Shown here one piece after another: positions 56,238 to 64,000 of a stretch of 64,000 nt of DNA. Position 1 is the first letter of the stretch, and each line of letters starts with the position of its first letter. The translations under genes were made by a program, and so were the position numbers. Where the stretch lies: NCBI RefSeq assembly GCF_003987065.1, contig NZ_PIPY01000005.1, positions 143,838 through 207,837 on the forward strand. Direction: 5' to 3'. The stretch is from Pseudidiomarina insulisalsae (GTDB lineage: Bacteria > Pseudomonadota > Gammaproteobacteria > Enterobacterales > Alteromonadaceae). The notes under the pieces are model-generated. The model saw only the letters and a program-made list of their open reading frames with translations, did not search any database and was not told the origin of the DNA.

Positions 56238-56956
56238 AGCGATATAAGGGCTACATTTTGTTTGAACTGGTGATTGCCATAAGTCTGTTGTCGGCATTGC
56301 TGTTATTCAGCCAGCAGTGGTTGCTGCACAAAAGTAAGCAACAACAGCAACAGTCAGGTGTCAGTGAGGCAAAAACATTGCTGCGGGAAATTGAGCGCTT
56401 CTGGTTACTGGAGCGCCGCATCCCCGGCGATTTAAATGAACTGGTCAGTAAAGGTTACCTCAGTCATGTCTGGCAGCCCTGGCCACAACCCTGGATGCTG
56501 AGCCAGGAACACAACATGTTGCGGCTAAGGATTGCCGCGCCAGATTATGAGCAGGCGCTATGGTTAAGCCAGCAGATTGCAGGCGCGCATGTGACCGCTG
56601 CCGATGAACTGAGTCTGCATGTGTTTGAGCCGGTGCAGCTGGCATTGCAGGAGCGTTACCTGCAACGCGTTGCCGACCCACTGGCGCCGCAGTACAACCA
56701 GATGGAAGCAGATCTGGATATGAACGGCTACAAAATTACCAATGTAGACCAGCTTGACGCAAAGGTCGTCGTGGCCAGGACCGCGAACCTTACCGCGGCA
56801 CAGTTTGAGTTATTACGCGCCAACGAACTCGAAGTCGATACCCTGGTCGCGACACAGGCAAGTATCAGTGGTCAGGACTTAGCTGTCCTTGCGGATCGCG
56901 TCGCGCTGTTACAGCAACAATGGCAGCAATGCCGCGCCGCCGGTGGTTGTCAGTGA
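56234..56956 (+). CDS. PilV-like minor prepilin with repeat-bearing C-terminus
   Basis: A 240-residue prepilin-like protein. The leader MKRYKG is followed by YILFELVIAISLLSALLLFS; Gly6 cleavage and Glu+5 fit. The middle (60-130) is a small mixed domain with GDLNELVSKGYLSHVW. The C-terminal part (155-235) has EADLDMNGYKITNVDQLDAK, then short repeats (VARTANLTAAQFELLRANELEVDTLVATQ) like the anchor of PilV shufflon adhesins and phage tail-fibre repeats. It could be the tip adhesin. No inverted shufflon segments are seen nearby. It overlaps both neighbours. Confidence 0.65.
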   Translation: MKRYKGYILFELVIAISLLSALLLFSQQWLLHKSKQQQQQSGVSEAKTLLREIERFWLLERRIPGDLNELVSKGYLSHVWQPWPQPWMLSQEHNMLRLRIAAPDYEQALWLSQQIAGAHVTAADELSLHVFEPVQLALQERYLQRVADPLAPQYNQMEADLDMNGYKITNVDQLDAKVVVARTANLTAAQFELLRANELEVDTLVATQASISGQDLAVLADRVALLQQQWQQCRAAGGCQ

Positions 56957-57639
56957 GGCATCTGCGGCGGCCGCGAATGCGAGGCCAGGCGATGGTAGAG
57001 ACCCTGGTGTTACTGCCGGTTATTTTGCTGGGCGTGTTGCTGGTGGTGCAGCTGATCTGGCTGTTGTTCGCTACAGCCACCTTCCGTGTTGCGGTAAGTT
57101 ATAGTGTGCGGGCTGGCTCCCTTAATCACGGTGAGCGGGCGATCATGGAGCGTACCCTGACGGCTGCTATGGCGAGCCTGGAACTCCAGTTTCCGGGCGC
57201 GACAGAACCGCAGGCGCTGGAGTTACAGAAGCTGGCGCTACTCGCCAGTGCCAGACAATGGCTGCATTTTCAACTTACCGGTAAGCTGCAAGTACACCGG
57301 CCCAAAGCGCAAGTGATGGCAGCTGAAGCGGAACGTCGGTATGATTTAAAGCAGCAACGTTGGGTTCACGAGCTGGCGGTGGATCATCCGCACACCCGTA
57401 TGGCAGCCAGTAATGATCCCGCGACCTGGCAGCAACAGCGTATGTTGGATGTCGAAGTCTGGTGGTGTTTGCCGTTACAGGTGCCGTTGGCGAACCGGGT
57501 AGTGGCCGAACTTAAAAATCAGTTTGCGTCGGCGGCCCAGCGTCATTGCTGGTTACGTGGTCAGATTCAGGGGAAACAGTACTGGGCGCTGGAGCAGCGG
57601 CTGGCATTACCGCTGCTCAGTGGCTATCGCCAAAGTTAG
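56953..57639 (+). CDS. TadE/TadG-like pilus assembly protein
   Basis: A 228-residue protein with the TadE-type N-terminus RGQAMVETLVLLPVILLGVLLVVQLIWLLF: a short basic leader, then one membrane segment. The periplasmic part is long, with a likely disulfide pair (CLPLQVPLANRVV, later HCWLRGQ). It starts at a GTG that overlaps the stop of the previous gene (GTGA), with GGTGG upstream; the ATG at 56977 is the alternative. TadE/F proteins are pseudopilins of the Tad (Flp) system and are not usual parts of type IVb operons of R64 type. It is the last gene, eight bases from convergent folD. Confidence 0.72.
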   Translation: MRHLRRPRMRGQAMVETLVLLPVILLGVLLVVQLIWLLFATATFRVAVSYSVRAGSLNHGERAIMERTLTAAMASLELQFPGATEPQALELQKLALLASARQWLHFQLTGKLQVHRPKAQVMAAEAERRYDLKQQRWVHELAVDHPHTRMAASNDPATWQQQRMLDVEVWWCLPLQVPLANRVVAELKNQFASAAQRHCWLRGQIQGKQYWALEQRLALPLLSGYRQS

Positions 57640-57647
57640 GGTCAGAG

Positions 57648-58517
57648 TCAGGCGGGTAGTTCAGGTGCGTGCCAGGTATCACAGGCCTGCAAGGTATTTT
57701 GCATGAGCGTTGCGACCGTCATCGGGCCAACACCGCCTGGCACCGGGGTAATGAAACTGGCGCGTGCGGAGGCCGGCGCAAATTCAATATCGCCCACCAA
57801 CTTGCCGTCGCTACCCCGGTTAATACCCACGTCAATCACGACCGCACCGGGTTTGACCCAGTCACCTGGAATAAAGTTTGGCTTACCCACTGCCACCACT
57901 AACACGTCAGCGCGCTCGACATGGGCGCGCAGGTCTTTGGTGAAGCGATGGCAAACCGTCGTGGTGGCCCCGCCTAACAATAACTCCAGGCTCATCGGAC
58001 GACCGACAATGTTAGAGGCACCGACGACTACCGCGTGTAAGCCATGCAGATCCAGCTCAATCGAGTCGAGCAGCGTGATTACACCGCGTGGCGTACACGG
58101 CCGCAGTGCCGGGTTACGTTGCGCTAAGCGACCCATATTAAACGGGTGAAAACCATCCACATCTTTAAAGGGGTCGATGCGCTCAAGCAGCTCTTGAGCA
58201 TCCAGCCCGGCAGGCAGCGGCAACTGGACCAGGATGCCGTCGACGGTGTCGTCGTGGTTGAGTTTATCGATAAGCTCTAATAGCTCCTGTTGCGAGGTAC
58301 CGGCTGGCAGGTCATAGGACTTCGAGGTGAAGCCGACTTCTTCGCAGGCACGACGTTTGCTCCCGACATAAACTTCAGAGGCGGGATCTTCTCCAACCAG
58401 AATAACGGCAAGACCCGGGGCACGCAGACCTTTCTCGATGCGGGCGGTAACCCGCTGCTTGACCTGATCCCGAACCTGCTGGGCGACTTTTTTTCCGTCG
58501 ATAAGTTGCGCTGTCAT
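57648..58517 (-). CDS. folD: Bifunctional methylenetetrahydrofolate dehydrogenase/cyclohydrolase
   Basis: A 289-residue one-carbon enzyme interconverting 5,10-methylene- and 10-formyl-tetrahydrofolate with [18 protein letters not shown] contains the catalytic Lys region; [24 protein letters not shown] (NADP loop) and [14 protein letters not shown] are family signatures. The ATG at 58517 has AGGA five bases upstream; the TTG at 58529 is less likely. It is divergent from the tRNA operon. Confidence 0.96.
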   Translation of the reverse strand: MTAQLIDGKKVAQQVRDQVKQRVTARIEKGLRAPGLAVILVGEDPASEVYVGSKRRACEEVGFTSKSYDLPAGTSQQELLELIDKLNHDDTVDGILVQLPLPAGLDAQELLERIDPFKDVDGFHPFNMGRLAQRNPALRPCTPRGVITLLDSIELDLHGLHAVVVGASNIVGRPMSLELLLGGATTTVCHRFTKDLRAHVERADVLVVAVGKPNFIPGDWVKPGAVVIDVGINRGSDGKLVGDIEFAPASARASFITPVPGGVGPMTVATLMQNTLQACDTWHAPELPA

Positions 58518-58684
58518 TTGATTCCTCAAAAAGCGATAGAAGTGGTGGCAATGTTGGTGCTGTATTTTTGCATGTTTCGGTACAGGGTTGTAGTTAAGAT
58601 TAGGGATATTTCACAGCGCAACGTATAATTAAACAACGAATTGATTTAAAAATCGGCAGTCAGTTGATTTGCTCAAAAAAATGT

Positions 58685-58713
58685 TTGACGCTGCCCGGAG
58701 GAGTGGGTATTAT
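58685..58713 (+). promoter_or_regulatory. Promoter of the tRNA operon
   Basis: TTGACG (-35), 17-base spacer, TATTAT (-10), then a GC-rich discriminator (TCGCCCCC), as in stringently controlled stable-RNA promoters. It lies 46 bases before the first tRNA. Confidence 0.8.
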
Positions 58714-58759
58714 TCGCCCCCGTTGTCAGGCCGCGTCCTGCACGGGTTTACAAAAATGT

Positions 58760-58836
58760 CGGCGAGTAGCGCAGCTTGGTAGCGCACTTGTTTTGGGTAC
58801 AAGGGGTCGCTGGTTCGAATCCAGTCTCGCCGACCA
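58760..58836 (+). tRNA. tRNA-Pro (anticodon UGG), copy 1
   Basis: 77 bases. The acceptor CGGCGAG pairs with CTCGCCG, followed by A and encoded CCA. The anticodon loop is TTTTGGGTA with anticodon TGG. D and T arms (GGTTCGAATCC) are regular. Reads proline codons CCN. Confidence 0.95.
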
Positions 58837-58851
58837 TTTTTGCAGTACCAT

Positions 58852-58928
<77 letters not shown>

Positions 58929-58959
58929 TTTTAAGCCCTGGCATGACATGTTAAGTAGT

Positions 58960-59036
58960 GGTGGCTGTAGCTCAGTCGGTAGAGCCCCGGATTGTGATTC
59001 CGGTTGTCGTGGGTTCAAGTCCCATCAGCCACCCCA
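58960..59036 (+). tRNA. tRNA-His (anticodon GUG)
   Basis: GTGGCTG pairs with CAGCCAC. An extra G at 58960 can serve as the G-1 typical of tRNA-His opposite C73, followed by encoded CCA. The anticodon is GTG in GGATTGTGATTCC. Confidence 0.95.
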
Positions 59037-59069
59037 TTTTCTCGAAGTCCTCCTCAAGAAAGTCAATAT

Positions 59070-59146
59070 CGGCGAGTAGCGCAGCTTGGTAGCGCACTTG
59101 TTTTGGGTACAAGGGGTCGCTGGTTCGAATCCAGTCTCGCCGACCA
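59070..59146 (+). tRNA. tRNA-Pro (anticodon UGG), copy 2
   Basis: Identical in all 77 bases to the copy at 58760; the identity extends about one base before and four after the gene. Confidence 0.95.
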
Positions 59147-59293
59147 TTTTGTTATTTCAAAGTTGAAATCACCTACAAACTAGCGCATATTGCATAACGT
59201 TCCGTTAATATAACTGGTTGTGGCGTTGCTCCCTGTGATCGTGCATGGTGACAGTTTGCGCTTGCGACAGCTAAGTGGAAGGTTACTCATAGC

Positions 59294-60418
59294 GTGATGA
59301 CATCAAATCCTAATCCTCAATCGGTCACCGATACCACCGCGCGGTTTGCCTACCTGATTTCACAAATCAGTACCAGCCTTATTAATGCGTCTCCTGATGA
59401 AGCTGCTGAGCATATCGAAAAAGCACTGGCAGTATTGGGGCATGACGACGATAAAGACCGCTGTTATGTGTTTCTTTTCAGCGATGATTATGCGCAGATG
59501 TCAAACACCCATGAGTGGGTGCGTAGCGGCATAACAGCGCATAAAGAAGATTTACAGCAGGTACCTGCCGATGCCATGCCCTGGTTCTTTGCCCATATGC
59601 AGGAAGCCGGTCGGGTACTGGTTGATGATGTGCATACGCTGCCGCCCGAAGCGGGCGGTTTTCAGACTGAGCTGTTACGTGAAAAAATTCAGTCAATGAT
59701 GGCGGTAGGAATGTTTCTTGAAGGCCGCCTGATCGGTTTCGTCGGTTGCGATTTAGTGCAACGTCAGCGCAACTGGAGCGACGATGATGTGCGCCGCATG
59801 CAACTGATTGCCGACATGATCGCCAATACGGTCGCGCGGCACCGGGCGGAAGAAAAGCTGCAACAAGTTCAGGTTGAGTTGCGTGCCGCCAATGAGCGTC
59901 TGGCACAATTAGCCAATGAAGACGGGCTGACCGGCCTGAGCAACCGCCGTGGCCTTGATACCGCGATGGATAGTGAATTGCGGCGCATGCAGCGCAACCG
60001 ACAGCTTTTGACCGTGATGATGGTGGATATCGACCATTTTAAAGAACTCAATGACCGCCATGGGCACATGATCGGTGATGCCGCCTTGCGTGGCGTCGCG
60101 CAGGAGCTCTGTCACGTGTTGCAGCGTAGTGGTGAAGTACTCGGTCGTTTCGGGGGGGATGAATTTCTGGCAATTTGTCCGCAACTGACACAACAGGAAG
60201 CCGAGCAACGTGCGGTGACGTTGATGGAGCGCGTGAAAAACGTGAATACCGCAACGCCACTGACGGTAAGTATCGGCATTTATACTTTTATACCCGAACC
60301 CACAACGACCCCTGATGAAGTCTTGCGCGCGGTGGATAAAGCTGTTTACCAGGCCAAACATGATGGCCGTAACCGCTTTTTTGCGCTTGCTGCGAGCTCG
60401 CCGACTACAAAAAGATAA
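59294..60418 (+). CDS. GAF-domain diguanylate cyclase
   Basis: A 374-residue cytoplasmic protein without membrane segment. The N-terminal part (about 25-185) looks like a GAF sensor (RCYVFLFSDDYAQMSNTHEWV, SMMAVGMFLEGRLIGFVGCD), then a coiled coil (190-212), then a GGDEF domain with DGLTGLSNRRGLD, MVDIDHFKELNDRHGHMIGD and the active GGDEF at 287-291. The inhibitory I-site reads R-S-G-E, not R-x-x-D, so product feedback may be weak. It probably makes c-di-GMP in response to an unknown ligand. The start may be the GTG at 59294 or the ATG three bases later. Confidence 0.9.
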   Translation: MMTSNPNPQSVTDTTARFAYLISQISTSLINASPDEAAEHIEKALAVLGHDDDKDRCYVFLFSDDYAQMSNTHEWVRSGITAHKEDLQQVPADAMPWFFAHMQEAGRVLVDDVHTLPPEAGGFQTELLREKIQSMMAVGMFLEGRLIGFVGCDLVQRQRNWSDDDVRRMQLIADMIANTVARHRAEEKLQQVQVELRAANERLAQLANEDGLTGLSNRRGLDTAMDSELRRMQRNRQLLTVMMVDIDHFKELNDRHGHMIGDAALRGVAQELCHVLQRSGEVLGRFGGDEFLAICPQLTQQEAEQRAVTLMERVKNVNTATPLTVSIGIYTFIPEPTTTPDEVLRAVDKAVYQAKHDGRNRFFALAASSPTTKR

Positions 60419-60427
60419 CCCGACTAC

Positions 60428-60456
60428 TCGACGCGACGCGAAGCCTTCGCTATAAT
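60428..60456 (+). promoter_or_regulatory. Sigma-70 promoter for tig
   Basis: TCGACG (-35), 17-base spacer, perfect TATAAT (-10), 69 bases before the tig start. Confidence 0.65.
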
Positions 60457-60525
60457 GCTGCGTCATTTTCAAGGGCCCCAGTGTCGTGGGCTCAAGGCCA
60501 ATAGTGAAGCCGAGGTAAGAAAGCA

Positions 60526-61827
60526 ATGCAGGTTTCTGTAGAGACAACCCAAGGATTAGAACGCCGCGCCACCATTACTGTGCCAGCGGCAACCATCGAC
60601 GAAAAAGTCAAAGAGCTGTTGAAAACTGAGTACCGTAACCGTCGCATTAACGGTTTCCGTAAAGGCAAGGTACCACCGAATGTATTGCAAAAGCTGTTCG
60701 GCAAAGAAGCTCGGGCTCGCGCTGCGCAAGAATTGATGCAGAGCAAATATTTTGAAGCGATCATGCAGGAAAAACTGAACCCTGCGGGTCCTCCTTCGAT
60801 TGAACCGAAAGTGAATGAAGCAGGTAAAGACCTGGAATTCGTTGCCACTTTCGAAGTGTATCCGGAAGTGAAAGTTGCAGGCCTCGATAAAATTGAAATC
60901 GAAAAGCCTGACGTGAATGTCACCGACAAAGACGTTGATGACATGCTGGAAACGCTGCGTAAGCAACACGCTGACTGGAAAGAAGTGAAGCGTAAATCGA
61001 AGAAAGGTGATCGTATCACCATCGACTTCACTGGTCGTATCGACGGCGAAGAATTCGAAGGCGGTAAAGCACAGGACTTCGCTCTTGAGTTAGGCCAGGG
61101 GCGCATGATTCCAGGTTTCGAAGACGAAATTATTGGCATGAAAACCGGTGAAGAGAAGACCATGAAGGTAACCTTCCCGGAAGACTATCACGCGGAAAAC
61201 CTGAAAGGTAAAGAAGCTGAATTTGATATTGTTGCGAAGAAAGTTGAAGAGCGCGTACTGCCTGAGATCGACGATGAGTTCGTAGCGCTGTTCGGCGTGA
61301 AAGAAGGCGGCGTTGACGCATTGAAAGCGGAAGTTCGTAAGAACATGGAACGCGAGCTGAAAAACACCGTGCAGAGCAAAGTAAAAGAGCAGGTTCTGAA
61401 AGGTCTGGTTGAGCACAACGACGTTGAAACGCCAAGCGCAATGGTGAAGCAGGAAATCGACGTGTTACGTCGCCAGGCAATGCAGCGCTTTGGTAACAAT
61501 GCGCAACAGATGCCAGAATTACCGGCCAACCTGTTTGAAGAACAAGCGAAAGAGCGCGTGAAGATCGGTCTGTTACTTGGCGAAGTCATTCGTGGTAACG
61601 AGATTCAGGTCGACGACGCTAAAGTTGATGAAATTATTGCCAACAACGCTTCTGCTTATGAAGATCCGGAAGAAGTTGTTGCTTACTACAAAGCGAACGA
61701 AGAGCTGATGCAGCAGGTACGCAACGTCGCTCTGGAAGATCAGGCAATTGATTTCATTCTTGACCAGGCCAAAGTGTCTGCCAAGAAGACCAGCTTTGAT
61801 GAGCTGATGAACCCAAAACAACAGTAA
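60526..61827 (+). CDS. tig: Trigger factor
   Basis: A 433-residue ribosome-bound chaperone and prolyl isomerase. The N-terminal ribosome-binding domain has [18 protein letters not shown] (E. coli signature G-F-R-x-G-x-x-P). The FKBP-type PPIase domain (about 160-245) has [21 protein letters not shown] and [18 protein letters not shown]. The C-terminal helical domain is intact. Length matches E. coli (432). It is upstream of clpP as in most gammaproteobacteria but separated by a terminator. Confidence 0.97.
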   Translation: MQVSVETTQGLERRATITVPAATIDEKVKELLKTEYRNRRINGFRKGKVPPNVLQKLFGKEARARAAQELMQSKYFEAIMQEKLNPAGPPSIEPKVNEAGKDLEFVATFEVYPEVKVAGLDKIEIEKPDVNVTDKDVDDMLETLRKQHADWKEVKRKSKKGDRITIDFTGRIDGEEFEGGKAQDFALELGQGRMIPGFEDEIIGMKTGEEKTMKVTFPEDYHAENLKGKEAEFDIVAKKVEERVLPEIDDEFVALFGVKEGGVDALKAEVRKNMERELKNTVQSKVKEQVLKGLVEHNDVETPSAMVKQEIDVLRRQAMQRFGNNAQQMPELPANLFEEQAKERVKIGLLLGEVIRGNEIQVDDAKVDEIIANNASAYEDPEEVVAYYKANEELMQQVRNVALEDQAIDFILDQAKVSAKKTSFDELMNPKQQ

Positions 61828-61880
61828 GTTAGGGAATTCCGCACGCTAAGCGTTGACGGAGTGACTTACAACTTGGTTTA

Positions 61881-61915
61881 ATGGCTCGTATAGTCTTATA
61901 CGAGCCATTTTTATT
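61881..61915 (+). terminator. Rho-independent terminator of tig
   Basis: Twelve-base perfect stem ATGGCTCGTATA-GTCT-TATACGAGCCAT, followed by TTTTATTT. It ends just before the clpP ribosome site. Confidence 0.9.
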
Positions 61916-61931
61916 TCTAGGAGTAGTTGCT

Positions 61932-62549
61932 ATGTCGGAACTCGCGCACGATCCTCTCGCGCAGTTAATCCCGATGGTGGTTGAGCAAACCGCTAAAGGT
62001 GAGCGTTCTTATGATATTTATTCGCGCCTGTTAAAAGAGAACGTCATTTTTCTTTGTGGTCAGGTCGAAGACCATATGGCCAATCTGATTGTTGCGCAGT
62101 TGCTGTTCTTAGAGTCCGAGAATCCGGATAAAGACATTTACGTGTACATCAACTCGCCCGGTGGCGCGGTGACCGCAGGTATGGCCATTTATGACACCAT
62201 GCGCTTTATCAAAAACGATGTCAGCACCGTGTGTATGGGACAAGCTGCCAGTATGGGCGCATTCTTGCTGGCTGGCGGAACCAAAGGCAAACGCTACTGT
62301 CTGCCTAATTCGCGGGTGATGATCCACCAGCCGTTAGGTGGCTTCCAGGGTCAGGCTTCTGACTTTGAGATCCACGCGCGGCAAATTCTCGATATTAAAG
62401 AACGGTTGAACCGTATGTTGGCGGAAAATACCGGACGTGACTATGAACAGGTCGCGAAAGACACCGACCGTGATTACTTTATGTCGGCCGAGGAAGCCGT
62501 TAACTATGGCGTGGTTGACAAAGTATTGACGCAACGAGCTGGAGAGTAG
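61932..62549 (+). CDS. clpP: ATP-dependent Clp protease proteolytic subunit
   Basis: A 205-residue serine protease forming the two-heptamer chamber. The catalytic triad is Ser107 (GQAASMGA), His132 (MIHQPLGG) and Asp181 (DTDRDYFMS). A short propeptide precedes PMVVEQT. The ATG at 61932 has TAGGAG eight bases upstream; the frame open to 61881 lies over the tig terminator. clpX starts one base after the stop. Confidence 0.97.
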   Translation: MSELAHDPLAQLIPMVVEQTAKGERSYDIYSRLLKENVIFLCGQVEDHMANLIVAQLLFLESENPDKDIYVYINSPGGAVTAGMAIYDTMRFIKNDVSTVCMGQAASMGAFLLAGGTKGKRYCLPNSRVMIHQPLGGFQGQASDFEIHARQILDIKERLNRMLAENTGRDYEQVAKDTDRDYFMSAEEAVNYGVVDKVLTQRAGE

Positions 62550-62550
62550 C

Positions 62551-63828
62551 ATGACTGATAAAACCAAAGGTAGCGGCGACGAGCCGCTGTTTTGTACCTT
62601 TTGTGGTAAAAGTCAGCACGAGGTCCGCAAACTGATTGCCGGGCCTTCAGTATTTATTTGTGATGAGTGCGTTGAGCTGTGTAACGATATTCTGGACGAA
62701 GAGATCAAGAATATTGCGCCCAGTGAAACGTCTGATCAATTGCCTACCCCACGGGAAATTCGTAATCACCTTGACGCCTACGTGATTGGTCAGGAGTTTG
62801 CGAAACGGGTATTGGCAGTAGCTGTATATAATCACTACAAGCGTTTACAGAACTCAGGTAAAGGTAAGCAGGAAGTTGAATTAGGCAAAAGTAATATCTT
62901 GCTGATTGGTCCTACCGGCTCCGGTAAAACCTACCTGGCCGAAACCCTGGCGCGCTTTTTGGATGTGCCCTTTACCATGGCCGACGCAACCACGCTGACT
63001 GAAGCAGGTTACGTCGGTGAAGACGTTGAGAACATTATTCAGAAGCTATTGCAAAAGTGCGACTACGACGTCGATAAAGCACAGCGCGGTATCGTTTATA
63101 TTGACGAGATCGACAAAATCTCACGTAAGTCAGATAACCCTTCGATCACCCGCGATGTCTCCGGTGAAGGGGTGCAGCAGGCCTTGCTGAAGCTTATTGA
63201 GGGTACCGTTGCCTCCGTGCCACCGCAGGGTGGACGCAAACATCCGCAGCAGGAATTTGTACAGGTTGATACCTCGAAAATTCTGTTTATCTGTGGTGGT
63301 GCCTTTGCCGGTCTTGATAAAGTCATCGAGCAACGGGTCAGTACCGGTACTGGTATTGGCTTTGGCGCGCAGGTGAAGAACAAGGCGGCGGAGCGTATGG
63401 CGAACTTGCTGCAGCAGGTCGAGCCGGAAGATCTGGTGAAATATGGTCTGATCCCTGAGTTTATTGGCCGTTTACCGGTACTGGCGACACTTGAAGAACT
63501 TGATGAAGATGCCCTGGTGCAAATTCTGCAAGAGCCGAAGAACGCCCTGACCAAGCAGTACGCTGCATTGTTCGAAATGGAAGATGTCGAGCTTGAGTTC
63601 CGCGATGACGCCTTGCGCGCGATAGCCCGTAAAGCTATGCAGCGCAGAACCGGTGCCCGTGGCTTGCGCTCTATTGTTGAAGGCGTATTGCTCGATACCA
63701 TGTACGATCTGCCGTCGATCGATAATGTCGCTAAAGTGGTGATTGACGAGTCGGTGGTCACCGGCGAGTCAAAACCTATTATGATGTACCATAATCAGGA
63801 GCAGGAGCGGCAGGCATCAGGTGAATAA
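62551..63828 (+). CDS. clpX: ATP-dependent Clp protease ATPase subunit ClpX
   Basis: A 425-residue AAA+ unfoldase feeding ClpP. The N-terminal zinc-binding domain has Cys15, Cys18, Cys37 and Cys40. Walker A is GPTGSGKT, Walker B is [11 protein letters not shown], sensor 1 and arginine finger regions follow (EFIGRLPVL), and the ClpP-binding IGF loop is seen as GIGFGAQ. Cotranscribed with clpP. Confidence 0.97.
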   Translation: MTDKTKGSGDEPLFCTFCGKSQHEVRKLIAGPSVFICDECVELCNDILDEEIKNIAPSETSDQLPTPREIRNHLDAYVIGQEFAKRVLAVAVYNHYKRLQNSGKGKQEVELGKSNILLIGPTGSGKTYLAETLARFLDVPFTMADATTLTEAGYVGEDVENIIQKLLQKCDYDVDKAQRGIVYIDEIDKISRKSDNPSITRDVSGEGVQQALLKLIEGTVASVPPQGGRKHPQQEFVQVDTSKILFICGGAFAGLDKVIEQRVSTGTGIGFGAQVKNKAAERMANLLQQVEPEDLVKYGLIPEFIGRLPVLATLEELDEDALVQILQEPKNALTKQYAALFEMEDVELEFRDDALRAIARKAMQRRTGARGLRSIVEGVLLDTMYDLPSIDNVAKVVIDESVVTGESKPIMMYHNQEQERQASGE

Positions 63829-63874
63829 CTGCCTCAGTTAGCTTGAAAATTATGCAAAAAGGGCCGTTAAGGCT

Positions 63875-63911
63875 AATGCCAGTCAGTTAAGAGCTGACTG
63901 GCATTTTTTTT
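63875..63911 (+). terminator. Rho-independent terminator of clpPX
   Basis: Twelve-base stem AATGCCAGTCAG / CTGACTGGCATT with loop TTAAGAG, followed by a T run. The remaining 89 bases to the window end hold no visible gene; lon often follows here in relatives. Confidence 0.92.
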
Positions 63912-64000
63912 ACGGGGTATTTGACCTGCTTGGATCGCACTTCTCGTGGATAAATTCGTTCGGTTCTCCTCATTGGTAGGATGAAGTGCTCCCCGAGATC

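Noticed and set aside
56234..56956. Shufflon at the pilV-like gene
   Set aside because: No recombinase gene and no set of inverted segments with short repeats in the flanks.
59153..59168. ATTTCAA-AG-TTGAAAT hairpin as tRNA operon terminator
   Set aside because: Short A/T-rich stem with a two-base loop and no T run.
63919..63960. Promoter of a gene beyond the right edge (TTGACC and a later A/T box)
   Set aside because: Spacing between the boxes is wrong (about 20 bases) and the following gene is outside the window.

Overview
The window looks like a chromosomal segment of a marine gammaproteobacterium of the Alteromonadales, most likely Idiomarinaceae (Idiomarina/Pseudidiomarina). This is inferred from three things: conserved gammaproteobacterial gene order (pdxB-asd-fimV-truA-accD-folC-dedD-cvpA-purF, fabB/mnmC/yfcL, tig-clpP-clpX), many secreted peptidases, and several TonB-dependent receptors. 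No 16S rRNA gene is present, so the genus is an inference.

Layout. Positions 1-8300 are a more A+T-rich accessory stretch. It holds a partial unknown gene, a TonB-dependent siderophore receptor behind a Fur-like box, a decayed IS3-family transposase, a large orphan TonB-dependent receptor, and an intact IS407-type IS3-family element (6773-8036) with a 4-bp target duplication. Positions 8300-33900 carry core and envelope genes mixed with hydrolases: yciK, a VolA-type surface lipase, sohB, smrA, a dicarboxylate/amino-acid symporter, miaE, lpxH, ppiB, cysS, an M17 aminopeptidase, an S9 dipeptidyl peptidase, a histidine-rich ZnuD-like receptor behind a near-perfect Zur box, an M28 peptidase, a large HExxH metalloprotease, a HIT protein, fldB, yfcL and mnmC. 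Positions 34000-49400 are the conserved metabolic block fabB through purF, followed by astB and topA.

Positions 49420-57640 hold the most interesting locus. It is a tightly overlapping operon of ten genes resembling a plasmid R64/Tcp-type (type IVb) pilus: a TcpQ-domain protein, then PilN secretin, PilO, PilP, PilQ ATPase, PilR platform and PilS pilin. Two further prepilin-like proteins follow, one an 84-residue stub and one with a PilV/tail-fibre-like C-terminus, and the operon ends with a TadE/TadG-like protein. It has no prepilin peptidase or lytic transglycosylase of its own. It is preceded by a leader with mutually exclusive hairpins. The right end holds folD, a four-gene tRNA operon (Pro-Arg-His-Pro) with a strong promoter, a GAF-GGDEF diguanylate cyclase, and the protein quality-control set tig, clpP, clpX.

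How it fits together: Fur- and Zur-controlled receptors scavenge iron and zinc. Secreted and membrane peptidases and the lipase suit an organism living on protein and lipid. The pilus locus and the diguanylate cyclase point to a surface-attachment programme. All functional calls come from reading motifs and gene order; no database search was run.
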